From Bursaphelenchus xylophilus (taxonomy: Eukaryota; Nematoda; Chromadorea; Rhabditida; Aphelenchoididae), in contig CAJFCV020000003.1 of assembly GCA_904066235.2 (NCBI GenBank), forward strand, positions 8,184,001 to 8,248,000: DNA of 64,000 nucleotides, read 5' to 3'. A program made the translations under genes and the position numbers. Within the stretch, counting starts at the first letter, position 1. Each line of letters opens with the position of its first letter. The notes below the pieces were generated by a model that ran no database searches, was not told the DNA's origin, and was given only the letters and a program-made list of their open reading frames with translations. Positions 12,301 to 28,782 of this stretch are shown piece after piece.

Positions 12301-12535
12301 AAAAAAGTTGATTAATGTCACCCTGTTCCTAACATGAGCATGATGTGTAATTCAACACCTCTTCCACCGCAACAATCCCTTCTCCCAGCCTACCTGACTG
12401 CCCGAAGAAATAGGCGGAATGGAGCATATGAGTCATGAATCGGCCCTTGGTTGCATGAATCTCCGTCGACTTCTGAATGTGACATTTGGCCAGCCAACAG
12501 AGGAGCTGAACCCCCACCAAAATTCCAATTTTCAT
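9389..12535 (-). CDS. sgca-1: Alpha/epsilon-sarcoglycan homologue
   Basis: Eight minus-strand exons (12535-12394, 11958-11752, 11679-11433, 11082-10923, 10633-10439, 10355-10249, 10035-9779, 9531-9389) join in phase to 485 residues. Order: signal peptide (MKIGILVGVQLLCWLAKC), cadherin-like ectodomain (ELPVWLHLAGSRHQVIAYLV, then ARRIDNYESASQYI and IEMKFKNIEPEDFYSDY), Cys-containing juxtamembrane region (NPDYCSNNN, FEVDWCRFSV), one membrane span at about 318-338 (PLLAVLCIGLILVLSIIFF), then FGRREGQQW, which matches the RREG just after the membrane in vertebrate epsilon-sarcoglycan. Family knowledge: it is a subunit of the dystrophin-associated sarcoglycan complex of muscle. The Ser/Pro/Arg-rich cytoplasmic tail (~145 residues) is longer than I recall for vertebrate proteins. 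The ectodomain match and phases make the identity firm; the symbol follows the C. elegans name as I remember it. Confidence 0.85.
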
Positions 12536-15500
12536 TATTCCCGGCCCCAATTCGATCCGTGAACAAGGCACGGAAAGCGAGGGCCTGGAAGCGGCATTGT
12601 GAGCCCCGAGGGGACCAACTGTTCGGCCGCGATCGGAGCGGCCGAAAGAATTTATTGTTGTTGTGGTCAAGGAATGCGGGAAGGACTTTTTACTGATCCG
12701 GCCCGTTCGACGGACTTGTACTTTCGTTTGGAAGATGTTTTTCGGGATTTATGGGGTATTTTAGAAATGTACGTATTTTAGAGGGTGATAAAAATTTACG
12801 GCAAAAAAGTCTTAGACCTAAAACTAAAGTCAAAAAATAGCAAAAAATCAGCAGCAAAAATTTCTCCGAATTTTTCTTCAATATGAATTAAAATTTTTTT
12901 TTTAAACTATTATTTTTTGCCATTTTATCTTTGCCTTCGAAATCAATTTCATTCAAATCAACCTCATAAAACTCAAAACTATTTCGAATTGCCTGTCTCA
13001 TAAAATGTCATAAAACATGACATTTTTATCGTTAAGTATCTCAGATCCATTACTCTTTTTATTTTAAGATGTCCCGGCCAAACATCACCAAAAAAGTACT
13101 GGTGCCCTTGGGTGTTGTTTATTGTGACCGAGTAAAATGCGTAATCACATTTGTTTTTTGAATTGTAAAAAGCAATTTTCTGAAATTTTTGACGTCAAAA
13201 AATATGAAGCATTTTTGACGACTAAATTTCTAATCTGTTTTAAAATTTAAATTTGATTGTTTATGGGGCAACGCTGGCCAAGATAATTGATTTTAAAATT
13301 GGGACATTTTTGGAGTGAAATCTTGATTATTCAAAAAAAATTTTTTTTTAATTTCTGATTTTGCAAAAAATTTTTTGCATCTAGAATTTTGATGTTCACC
13401 ATTTCCTCATCCATCTTTAGAGGCCCTAATTGTCCCATTAGAGGTCAAAGTGCATCCAGAAACAGTCCATAAAAGTGTCTTCTGGACATCTTGGGCTCCT
13501 TTCTATTATTATTAATACCTCCTCAAAGTCAGATCTGTGTCTCTTTTTTTGATGACCCTCCAATTTCCGCCCTCCCCCGCCTTCGGCTTTTCCCCTATGC
13601 AATAAATGTATTAAAAACCCGAAGCTGTTTTTGACGAATTCATCTTTGAGGAAACGACTTCCCTTTTTTGAAAAAACAACCGGGCCCTTTCCAAAAGACC
13701 TCAAAAGACAGCCCGAGGGCGAAAAGAGACGCAAAAGTCAGAGGGATGCGCATACAGTCCGCGGATTCGGCCCCAAGGAAGTTCGCTCTTTTTTGTGTGG
13801 CCCAAGAGGTTGGCCATGGAACGGAACGACCGCCAAGTGAAACATATTGGTCTCGCTTTCCGTTTTCGTTTTTTTTATTTACTGATTTTATAGATGTCTC
13901 TTTTTTGTAGGCGGAAAGTTTAATTTTTTTAAAATACATAAGGTTTATTCGTATTTTTAAAAAAACGAGCACTGTAGTGAGAAAGTTTTTTTTTAGAAAA
14001 TCAGTTTTGTCGAGGTTTCTTGGTAAAGATTTTGATCTCATTTCTATGCAAAAAAAAAGAGAAAAATAAATTTAATTTAGCAAAAATCTCAAGAAATCTT
14101 TTTTTGATTTGTATTTTTTAGCAAACTAAACAATAAGACCATGGCATTTTTCATCATTATTCCCTACTTTATTCTAAATTTCAACGAAAAAATATTGCTT
14201 CAAAACGTCTTTTTTTTTTAAATTACTGCGATTTTGATCATGCAAACAACCAACTTGATTACGTTTTTGAAGTAAAATACCGTCCAAAAACATTTATTAT
14301 TTATTGTGTGCCGGTTTTGCAGAGCGAATTTATTTCCATGCAAATGTCATCTCATAAACAGCATTTGCGCCGTAATTCGAAAAACAATCGGGAAAACAGA
14401 ACTTTTACCATGAATTATTGTTTTCCAAAAGCTTTGTCACGATGTCACAATTGCTCTAATAGTCACTAAAATAATTGTGGAGCATTTTTTGAAGTTTTAT
14501 CGACTTTTGGCGCAATTTTAAAATTATTTTTTGAAAGGCACTTGTTGCATTTCAGTCCAAATTTAAAGGGCCAACCAATTACTCGAACAAGATGTTTTTT
14601 GTTTTTTGGCATTTTAGTGGTTCTATTGGTCTCTCTGCAGGCGACTCGAGAGAGTATTCTAAAATTATCTCTAGCAAAGAGTAATTTAGCGGCGAAGAAA
14701 AAATGAGATTTTTTGAATTTTTTGATAGATAGATAGGGTAATTTTGAATCGAAATTTCGAGTGCTTTTGGGGGCGATGTTAAATTCAAAAGTTAATTTTG
14801 AATTATTTTTTATTTTTAGTACGTTTTTGGCAACATAATTCATAGCAGCGGATTATACCAAAAAAAATTGGAAGACATCGAATTATTTTATGGAAAAAAT
14901 TGTTGTGCTGCCCTAGATAAAATTTTTCGTTTCCCTGTTTCCCCTAAAAGTATCCGTTAAAGTTTTGGACGAACGTCTTCCCTTCCCGCATCATAAATTC
15001 GCTTAACCGTCTTCGAAACAAAACCTTTCAACTAATTAATTCCTACATTTCCCCCGAGGGTATCGCCTACAGCGTTTGCTGAAACTTTTCTCCTGCGTGT
15101 TAGCCGAATTTATGCAAAACATTTCAAAAGTTTGACAGGAAAGTCTTTGCGTGACAGCCGAGTTTCAGTTACATCAAGGACTGTGATGCAATCGGAGGGC
15201 TGAAAATAGCATATCGAAAAAATACTGTACTGGGAGCATAGCGAGGCACGCATCTCGTTTTGCCGTCGTAAAACGGTTATTTTAATATTTTTCGACCAAT
15301 TTTTCACAAGCATCGTAAAAATTTTTATTTCCCCATGACTTGGCTTTTTGACATTCATTTGCAAAAAAAATATTTTTTGATAATTGTCTGGTACTTTTAA
15401 AAATTTTTTTGAATTAAATTTTTGCTAAATTTACAAAAATTTTTAAATTTAATTGTTCCCGCCAGAATTGGCATTCCGTTGCAACCCTCTGGGACAGTTG

Positions 15501-16496
15501 GATAAGCAATGTGAAATGATATTTTTGCAAGATGACTAATATTACAGCAAGTTCCAGCCATATTTTTGTTCTTCCGCCACGAACTTCCTCTTTTTTCTTT
15601 CAAGGGTACAGTGACAAAGCCTTGCTATTTGCCTAATGACACAACGCCACAGTTCATCGAATGACACAGCCCTAACACTTAGCGCCGAGACTGTAACTCG
15701 CCAGACGGACCCACGTCGGACATGCCATTCCAACGGCGGCGCGCTCGTTTAACTGATGTAATAAAGCGGCGGTTGGCGTGACAGAAGTGTTTTCCAAATA
15801 CTTGTTAATATCCTTAAAAAGTAGTGCCCTCGAGTTCATTGTGCCGTGCCAATGAAACCGCGGGCCGGGCGCGCCCCTCAGGCGGCATGCACTCGTCCAA
15901 TGTCCGGCCGCTCTTTTGGCCGCTTTCCTGTTTTCTTTCCCACGATATCAAGCGAGGCGTTTCCGGAGGCGATTTTCAACTGACCCGGCCCGGGATAGAC
16001 GGAGTGGAGTCACAGATTTCGGGGGAATAAATTAGAAAAAGTCGGTGACTGACTGAATTCCCAGGACTTCCTGGTTTTTTGGAAGGTTTCGGGGGAAGAA
16101 TGTCACGTTGACACCGAAGATGGATAACTTCTGATGTCCACAACAGCCAGTAGAAAATTTTCTTCTGCTTTTTGACTGCCAATTTCACATTTTTCTCTTT
16201 CAGAAAGCCCTATTTACTGTAAATTTCAGTAAGATTTCAAAAATATAACATGAATTTCTTCCTTCTCTATATTACATATACCGTAATCGGATAGAGATTT
16301 TTTAATTTTCGTCTTTATTAATTTTGAGGTGAAACTTAACCAAATAATCCAAGTTTTCATCTCATCTGCTACAAGCAAAAACTGTTTCCCACTCAGTATT
16401 GAATATTTCAATGCAAAGCTTCCAGTGATTTATGGCGCTCGAATAAAGAGGATTGAATTAATCGAAAACATCCGTCTTTTGCTCGAGCTGAGACAT
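12536..16496. other. Gene-poor intergenic DNA
   Basis: About 4 kb upstream of the sarcoglycan start. It is A+T-rich with long A and T runs, and has one GC-rich patch near 15650-16030. Frames present are short, overlap on both strands and lack motifs or splice signals. It probably contains the sarcoglycan promoter at its left end. No RNA gene was recognised. Confidence 0.4.
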
Positions 16497-16513
16497 ATGG
16501 GTAAAGGAACTGG

Positions 16514-16593
16514 GACGATTGGGGAAAAAGACGATTGGGGAAAGGGACGATTGGGGAAAAAGACGATTGGGGAAAAGTACGATTGGGGAAACC
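16514..16593. repeat. Five 16-bp tandem repeats, left end of foldback element
   Basis: Units of GACGATTGGGGAAAAA start at 16514, 16530, 16546, 16562 and 16578, with changes in the last bases of each unit. The same array appears in reverse complement at 17368-17447. Confidence 0.9.
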
Positions 16594-17367
16594 GAAAAGT
16601 ATTATTTTTCTTCGATGCAAATGTCGAAATTAGGATAATCGAGGGTGCTCATTTCGAAAATGACATTCTTTTTTTTGATTCTTACTTTTTTTCTTAAGTA
16701 GTACTGTTAAGTACTAATTTTTTAAAAATTTTCGAAAAATAATGGATTTAGATGATTTCGACGGTGCTGGTTTCGAAAATCATGTTCATTTTTCCTCTAG
16801 TACTATATAGTACTATTCTGATACTATATAGTACGAGGTCAAAATATGGCTTTTGACGTTAATGGTGTTGTTTTGATGCTTAGTACTCTTCAAAAACACG
16901 TTTTAAAGACTTGGTGCTATATAGTACTACCTGATACTATGTAGTACGAGGTGCAAAGTTGGCCTTTAGGCGTTCGTGGTGTTGTTCTGGTTCTTAGTAC
17001 GCCTATTTTTACTTCGTGCTACATAGTATCAGACAGTACTATATAGCACCAAGTCTTTAAAACGTGTTTTTGAAGAGTACTAAGCATCAAAACAACACCA
17101 TTAACGTCAAAAGCCATATTTTCACTTCGTACTATATAGTATCAGAATAGTACTATGTAGTACTAGAGGAAAAATTTACATGATTTTCGAAATCAGCACC
17201 CTCGAAAACCCCTAAATCGAGTATTTATGAAAAAAAAATCAAAAATTACTACTTTACAGTACCTTAAGTAAAAAAGTAAGAATCAAAAAAATGAATGTCA
17301 TTTTCGAAATGAGCACCCTCGATTCTCCTAACTTCGACATTTGCATGGAAGAAAAATAATACTTTTC

Positions 17368-17447
17368 GGTTTCCCCAATCGTACTTTTCCCCAATCGTCT
17401 TTTTCCCCAATCGTCCCTTTCCCCAATCGTCTTTTTCCCCAATCGTC
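17368..17447. repeat. Five 16-bp tandem repeats, right end of foldback element
   Basis: Reverse complement of the left array, with TTTTTCCCCAATCGTC as the outermost unit. The order of unit variants is mirrored, showing that the arms are copies of one another. Confidence 0.9.
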
Positions 17448-17466
17448 CAACTCCGATGGGTAAAGG

Positions 17467-20400
17467 GGTGACTAGCCTCCCTAGAAGATTCGCAAAACGT
17501 TACATGGCACTCATAGAGAATTTATTCAGTTCTCCCAGACAAAATTCACTTTTTCTTTGAGAGGTTTGTTAATGTTTGATTGCAAAATACGTCCAGTTCT
17601 TCTGTAACTGCACACTTTCCGTCATGGAAAATTTTAATTTTGTTCAAAATCGAATTTAAAATATTTACTTTATGGTATCTTTTCGGACCTTTCTCTTTTG
17701 TATTCCTCCTGCTTACAATGTGCCAATTCCATGAATTAAGGACTTCTAATAATACCTCCCTTTAAGGACTTCTAATATTGTATCCACCGCTTTTTTCGTA
17801 AATCGGCATTTTCAAGCTTTTTGGAGTCGTTAAAGATGAGTTATTCGCTCGCTGTAGCAAACATCTTTTCTTTTCGAGAGTCCTTTTATATTTTCCATAT
17901 TCCAGAAAGTCTAGACGTGGAAATGGAAAGGAAATAAATGATGGAACAGGTGACAAAAAGATATTTGAGATAACGGCAAACTTTTTGTCATTTTTGATTG
18001 ATTTGAGAGAATCAGTCAGACTTACTGTATTTGTTTATTTAAAAAATTTTAAAAAGATATTTTTTTATTGATTTTTTTGTTTTTAAAATAAAAAAATTAG
18101 AAAAAATTTTATTTTAAAAATCAAATCCAATTTTGATTATTCCGGGAAATATTTATTTTAGTATTTCTTCCTCACATTGTCCTAATTTCTTTGTCTCTCC
18201 TTACTCTATTATATTCTCCTTGACATTTCCCCCATCAGACGTCCCTAATCTCGCTCGAAATAACTCTTACATTACTGATTTAATTTATGTTTCCCCTAAT
18301 TCCACGCTAATTACGGCGCTTGTAATCTCCGCGATTATGTTTAAAAATAATTTTTCTCTCTGTTTTAGAGTAATCTGCCATTAAAAAGCGCAATTCTTGT
18401 AAAAGTTTTGACAGAACTGGCAAAATTTGTATTTTCATTCTCAAGGATTGTATTTTTGCCTTTTTATTATAACATAATTATCGCATTGTTAGCGACGTAC
18501 TGATTATTTTAAAAGTTCAAATTCTTCTTTTTTCGCAACAAAAATTATGCAAATCACCGTCAAATCCATGATTCAGATGGCGGAATTCAATTTGCGAGAT
18601 ATTAAAAATAAATTCCTTCGAGTTTCGCCATCCTTTAGACTGGAGGACAGGATTTTGGCCGGAATACGGGGGTTTGGCGAAATTTTTTTTGATGTAAGGG
18701 AAAATGGTGGTTTTAGATTAAATTTTGGTTCAAAAAAGATAAATAAGATTAAATGTTGACCTTATAACTTAGTTTTTCTCGGCTATAATTTATGTCTTAA
18801 AATTGTATTTTTCAATTATTCATAATTTTTGTTTTATAAATTTTACACTTGAATTTTCAATAGAACATAAAATTTGTCATAAATAATATAATTCGTTGTC
18901 CAATTCGATGACTAATTGATGTTTTATACATGTCCCGTTGCAAAATACGTTTTTATTACCTTTGAGTTTGCTATTACGCATGAGTTTTTGCCATCAAAAT
19001 CTACTTTTTTGTCATGGCTCAACCTTTGCCTAAATTAATGTCCTAGCGATTTCAAAAAGTTAACTTAGAAGTGCAGCGTACTTTGGCGAAATTTACCTTC
19101 CTTCTTCCTCAGATTCTGCAAACTACCGGCAAAGAATACCTTCAGATTACATTATTCTCTTCAGTTTATGGAATAACCCCGGAATTACTCGTCTTTTCAT
19201 CCAGAAATGCTTCACAAATTCGGTCTTAACGTCTTTGCAAAGCGCTGGCTAGACGAGAATTGTCATGTAATCCTCCAATTATAGTCCTATGACACTGCCC
19301 CGGGGGTTTATCGCTTTCAATTATCGGCTTAAATTCGCCCATAAAGGAAGTAATTTTAGTAACTTTTTAATGCCAGGGGAAGTTTTAAATGTAACTGCAT
19401 AAATCTACGTCCTCTTTTTTTCACTATTGCAACGTTCTGCGAGTAGTTTGTTAAAAAATCATATTTTTTTGAATATCTTTTTTCTCAATTCCATCGGACA
19501 TTCCGGGAGTTTCCAAGGCTGATAACGTGAATTGTAGGACTGATAAAAGTGATTACTCATCGCTTTTTCCATTATGAGACTTACCTTTTCACTAAAATTG
19601 AAATATTTGACCTCCCTTCGCGGGTTGCCCATTTATTGCCCTGAGGGTGCGGCTTGGAGTAATCGACAGATTACTAGGCAGACCATCCTCTTTAAAATTA
19701 AAAAAGAGCGCCCAAGATGTATCTGCTGTTTCTTATCTTCCGCACGCATTCTTGCCCTAAAGGCACAAATTAAGGCCTGCGGAAGAACGGGTGCATTCTG
19801 CGGGCATAAATGCCCGTAGGAAATTTTCAGGAGCTCGGAAAAATCTGAAAATGCCCTTAAGAGATCTTGCAGCAACGTTGAGAAATTTCAAGTCCTCAGG
19901 GAATGGTATGGTTGGAAAAGTAGGTGAGCCCGGGCGTGACAACTTTTTCATTGTTTGCAATCTAAATAGGATCATAAAATTTTTGCTTATTATCGAACTG
20001 GAGCTGTCTTAACTAATATTTTAAATGCTTTGAGTCGAGTTTGTATTTTCTGTCCCTCTTGATCGAGAGATTACAACGGAAATGTCTTTTATAGTAATTT
20101 TTCTTGTTACGTCTACTTTTTGTTTCCTTCTTGCAATATCAGCGAGTCTTTTTTTGGTGAAAGCATAGAGAATCGAGTGGAAATAATCTGAAAAATAGAT
20201 TTAGAATTGATCCACTTACTATTTCAAACTTTTACAATAGACCTAGCTGTTAAAATGTATTCTTAGGTGGAGATTTCAATAGATTTTTCCTAAATTTCTT
20301 GAGATCTCCCTTAATAAAACAGCTCTATCTAAATACCTAATCCGAATGCCCTGCGGCACCGAGAAGTGAGCGCACTTTCGGTGGGGGAATCCTCTGTTCT

Positions 20401-22300
20401 TTTCGGTGGGGCAAGGGTGCGGTTCTCGATCTGCAGAGGCGAGAGGAAAGAAAAGCTGGGCTGGCGACAGGTAGAATATTAAAAAAATGAGAAGAAAAGA
20501 CAGCGCTTCGTTTTCCCCGTGCTCTTTTCTCCTTTGCCCCTCCGGGCAATGCTCTAAAGTCCCAGGTATTCTCTTTTGTTCTTTTATTGTTGGATTTTTG
20601 TATAGTGGCTACTTATCGGATTTCCATGGGTTTAATGGGGGATTAACTGATTTTGCCGGTATAAGATGGAGAAATGAGTCGTTTGGAAGGCTTTTCCGAT
20701 CTCTTATAGCGGAGAAAAGTCACCATAGATTCTTATTATGACTTCGTCTTTATTTTAGAATAACAGCGATTAGCGATTTCTTATTTTTCCCCAAACAAAT
20801 CGTCAAATCTCATCTGATGACCTAAAGCAATATTTTTAAAATACATATCTCTCAGTTTTACCGTTTCCTAAGCCACTCACAAAAGACGAAAATCACATCT
20901 TTCCTAATTGTAATATCAAATTCTGTGGGTGGAATCGATCGCAGGCCCCGGCTTATCTAATCGCGAATCTTTTGTTTTTACACTGATATCGACGTCATAA
21001 ACTCACCGCCTACATGTCTTTTCACTTCCCGTTTTGAACACATTTCCTATCATGATCAGTTTTCTTCACGGGTTGGTACTTGGTACTACAGCTACTGTTT
21101 TAGTGAGATTTAGAGGGTAAAATACGAAGCGAAGGAAAGGGCTTTGTCTTCGTATTTATTCAGTTGTCCGTCACTGAGCTTTTCAGTTGTGGCTAGTGAT
21201 TTTTATAGAATTTGTGCATAGACTAAAAAACTAACGGGAAAATAGGAGTAATAAATTTTGGATTTTAGGATTTCTAGAGCGAAATATTGCGAAAAATTGT
21301 GCAATAATGACACGATAAATACAAAAAACATGCTTGAAAGCGTTAGGGGTTGCATAAACAAAGTATTTGAATAATTTATTTATCAAACAAATGTCTGGGT
21401 TTTATTTTCAGCCCGAATATTTAAGGAATAGGTTTAGAATTTCGCACGAACTACTTGAAAATATGTAAATTATGCCGGAATTGAAATAACAAAGTAATTT
21501 TAGCGCCTAAGCTTATTTATGGCCCAATTCGAAGTCCTCTAGATACCGTAGGGAAACTCTAAAAGTGATAAACATGAAGGACTTTGGCGTTGTTTATATT
21601 GCACCTCGTCATGTAATACCCGGGCCACTCCAAATCCGCGAACATGCCCTCCATCCGTTCCCATGACCCGTCCCCGCCTGATGGTGTGCGCGTGTTTATT
21701 GGGGGGTGTTGCGTCAAGAGATCTCCCCGCTTTTCAGCCATTGCCCCCGAGGCAATGGGGGCAGACCTTCTCAATCATGCAATGTGCTGGTGGTAGTTGG
21801 CCAAACGAGCTAGCCGACGGACGAAAAAGCCAGAAAGAGGGAGAGGGAGAGAGAGCGGACGGGGGATGTGGATAATGGCCGTGGAATTAGCGGCCGCGAA
21901 GAAGATATACATTCTTTGGTGGGCCGGGCATAAATCCCCAGATTTGTGTTTTTGGGGAATCGGATTGCACACCTCAGGTCGCGAGAAGCCGCTTTTTCCG
22001 GTAATGAGGGACTTCCAAACTCATCTTTGATGACTTATGGTCTGTTTTCTTTGCAATTGTAATAGTACATGTTTTATTTTTGACCTTTTCGCTCAATTTT
22101 TGGAATTGTAATGTATTTTGTAAATACGACGGTAAATTTTACTTAAAAATTTTAATAATAACATTGTCGTTGACTTTACTCCGTTAATTTACATATTGTT
22201 GCTGTACAAATGCTGATTTTATTTTTTAAAATATCAAATTAAAAAATTCGCCCTTATTATACCAAATGTAATGCAAATCGCGTTTCCCTCACGTTTCATG
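17467..22300. other. Gene-poor intergenic DNA, upstream of the GRK gene
   Basis: Mostly A+T-rich, without supportable genes. Short GC-rich patches occur near 19600-19950, 20340-20560 and 21600-21990; the last contains a purine run of GAGAGG type (21836-21860) and may belong to the promoter of the downstream gene. Frames in these patches overlap on both strands and show no motifs. Confidence 0.4.
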
Positions 22301-22487
22301 ATTACCGTCCCATTGTCCTCAATTCATGGTCTCCAAGTTGCAGGAGGCCGCGTCGTCGGACCGGAAAACCCGTCTGCCGCACACGGAATAGACGGCCGAA
22401 ACGAAGCGAAGAAGTCGAGGGTTGGGGATGCACAGCACCGAGCGCTCGGCCTTCTCCCAACGCTCCGCACCGTTCTAGTAGAGGGTC

Positions 22488-26783
<4,296 letters not shown>

Positions 26784-27078
26784 ATCGTATCTTTCATCAA
26801 ACGGGTACAGCAATTTTCAACTGACAACGACGATTTTCAATATGCACCCCGGCTTTCTCTTATGTTATATCGAACGTATTCTCGTCTTCTTTTCTCTGTC
26901 TGTTAATGCTGTTAGTGAATAAAAAAAATGTTGTTTGTATTTATGCAACTCGGAAATAAAAATTTTGATAAAACTGGTATTTTAGGATCATCTCAAAACA
27001 AAATAAAAGATACAACCTCATCAAAAACAAGACTACAGTATCAGTCTGTCGGGCACGTGAGTTCGGTCGTACCGAAAA
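26784..27078. other. 3' flank of the GRK gene
   Basis: About 300 bases with AATAAA-like motifs near 26955 and 27000 and no gene. Confidence 0.4.
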
Positions 27079-27080
27079 TA

Positions 27081-27652
27081 TTAGGTTGATTCAAAATTAT
27101 CCGGCGGTTTTGTTGGCGCGTTTTTTGTTAGTTAAAATTTGCGTTTTGTTAATGTTTTTTTAATAAAAATTATCTTTACTATTTAGTTAATAAAATGTGT
27201 GTCGAAAACCATACTCTTATCCGCCATATTATGCTCTACAACTTCGAGAAAAGTTGGAAGTCAGCACAGTCATTTCGCGATCTGAACGAACTTTTCGGCG
27301 AAGGAAAAAAATCGGCAGGTGTTTCGCCCAAAGGAGTACCAAAAGACGTCCACTATAAGAAGGCTACGTCGTATGTGTGGTGGGACAGAAGCGGAATCAT
27401 CCACTGGGAAATCGTGTCTATTTTTTGTTCCTTCGCCGAAAAGTTCGTTGAGATCGCAGAATGACCGTGCTGACTTCCAACTTTTCTCGAAGTGGTAGAG
27501 CATAATGTGGCAAATATTAGTATGGTTTCGACTGCCATTTTATTAACTAACCAGAGAAGATTATTTTTATAAAAAAAACATTAACAAAACGCAAATTTTA
27601 ACTAACAAAAAACGCGTCAATTAACCCGCCGGATAATTTTGAATCAACCTAA
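27081..27652. mobile_element. Palindromic mariner-derived element
   Basis: Terminal inverted repeats begin TTAGGTTGATTCAAAATTAT at 27081 and end in the complement at 27652, with TA on both flanks (27079-27080, 27653-27654): the signature of a mariner insertion. The left arm encodes a mariner transposase N-terminus on the plus strand (HIMLYNFEKSWKSAQSFRDL), and the right arm encodes the same N-terminus on the minus strand (LYHFEKSWKSARSFCDLNEL). The centre retains a plus-strand fragment with WWDRSGIIHWE, which resembles the middle of the transposase. The element is thus two 5' ends joined head to head with almost all of the catalytic domain lost. It is non-autonomous and would fold back on itself. 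Confidence 0.82.
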
Positions 27653-27817
27653 TAGCTTCGCCGCCGAGAAAATTAATCGTGTCGCGGCAAACTCAAATTG
27701 CTTTTCACTTTAGCGACGCGATTGGCCAGCGACAGAGCGCTCACTATTTTTCCGACACACTGGTACGTATGGTACTATACTTTTTAAACACAAATCCAGG
27801 GTTAGCCAGCCTGTTTT

Positions 27818-28669
27818 CAGGGGTGGTCAGTGGGCCGGGCCGGGCCGCGGGCCTGGGGTTTTTTCCGGCACGGCCCGTCTAAATTACAATGCCAAACCGT
27901 TGGCATTCATTGTTTTCGCGCCGGTAAAATTAATTGATGTTGTTATAGTTGCTGTTTCTCAAGTTCTAAAACGTTTACAAGTCTATAGTTCCATTATAAA
28001 ACCGCAAAACTATCACATTGATCCTTTACTAGCTATATCAACGCCTTTTTTGCCTAACAGGGGAAGTACTCCAAGTGCGACGCTCAGATTTTCTTTAAAT
28101 TTTGCCCACACGTCTGGGATAGACTAAATATCAATTCCTGAAAGTTTTAGCTGGCGCTTTGCGGGCGCGGCCGAGACATCGAACGATTTTTGCCGCCGAG
28201 AGAGCACGCTAAACGTGGAGAGCGGTCAGAGAAAAAAATGCTTTCTGACCATAACTTTGGCAGTTTCGTGCGGAAAAATTTGATTTTTTGTAGAAACATT
28301 ATCCTTAACGGTAGAAATAGGCATGAAACTTTTCGTGCCGAAATTCGGCAAACAGTCCTAAATTTTTGCGACTTTCGATCTAAAAATCTCGGTTGTTTCT
28401 GCAAAGCGCGAGCTAGGATTCTCGCATATATCTTACAAAAAATTTTTCTAAATTTGTGCCAAGTTTCATCAAAATCTGAGAATCGCACTTGGAGTACTTC
28501 CCCTGTAAGTTTAGATCCCAAGCTTGGGCGCAGTTCGCAGAACCCTCTATAAACGGGCCTGCACGGGCCGGGCCGGGCGTGGAAAAAGACTAGACGGGCC
28601 GGGCCGGTAATTAGACGGGCCGGGCCGCGGGCCGAAAATCGGAAAAATAGGGTCCGCTGACCACCCCTG
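27818..28669. mobile_element. hAT-type non-autonomous element
   Basis: Ends are inverted repeats: CAGGGGTGGTCAGTGG at 27818 and the complement of CAGGGGTGGTCAGCGG ending at 28669. Eight bases, CCTGTTTT, are duplicated at 27810-27817 and 28670-28677. An 8-bp duplication with CAGGGGTG-type ends is diagnostic of the hAT superfamily. Subterminal GGGCCGGGCC repeats occur at both ends. No transposase frame is present; the long minus-strand frame inside (28147-28728) is a by-product of GC-rich sequence. Another inverted-repeat element lies inside it. Confidence 0.82.
28058..28505. mobile_element. Small inverted-repeat element nested in the hAT element
   Basis: Perfect 23-bp inverted repeats (CAGGGGAAGTACTCCAAGTG plus three bases) bound 28058-28505. 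TAA flanks both ends (28055-28057 and 28506-28508), fitting the 3-bp TAA/TTA target of PIF/Harbinger elements. At 448 bp and without a transposase it is a MITE. Its position inside the hAT element means it inserted later. Confidence 0.6.
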
Positions 28670-28782
28670 CCTGTTTTATGCCAGAGAAAGACTTGTCCCA
28701 TTGAGACAACTCTCTCCCTGCGTGCCATTGATTGCCCTCAGGCCTTATTTGGGCATTTCCAATATTCTCCACTAAACTCAAA

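Larger units (their letters stand above)
16506..17455. mobile_element. Foldback (long inverted repeat) element with 9-11-bp target duplication
   Basis: Two arms of roughly 430 bases face each other around a loop at about 16947-17020. Left-arm landmarks (the 16-bp repeats, GAAATTAGGATAATCGAGG, TACTATATAGTAC palindromes, GCTATATAGTACTACCTGAT) recur in reverse complement in the right arm in mirrored order. The ends carry five 16-bp tandem units each. The 11 bases ATGGGTAAAGG occur directly at both outer borders (16497-16507 and 17456-17466), as expected for a target-site duplication. A 9-11-bp duplication with very long terminal inverted repeats is typical of Mutator-like (MULE) elements. No transposase is present, so it is non-autonomous. 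If transcribed, it would fold into a hairpin several hundred base pairs long. Confidence 0.75.

Noticed and set aside
28147..28728. 193-codon minus-strand frame with Arg/Pro-rich sequence
   Set aside because: It lies across the hAT and nested MITE ends and reads the GGGCCGGGCC repeats; it has no transposase or other motif.
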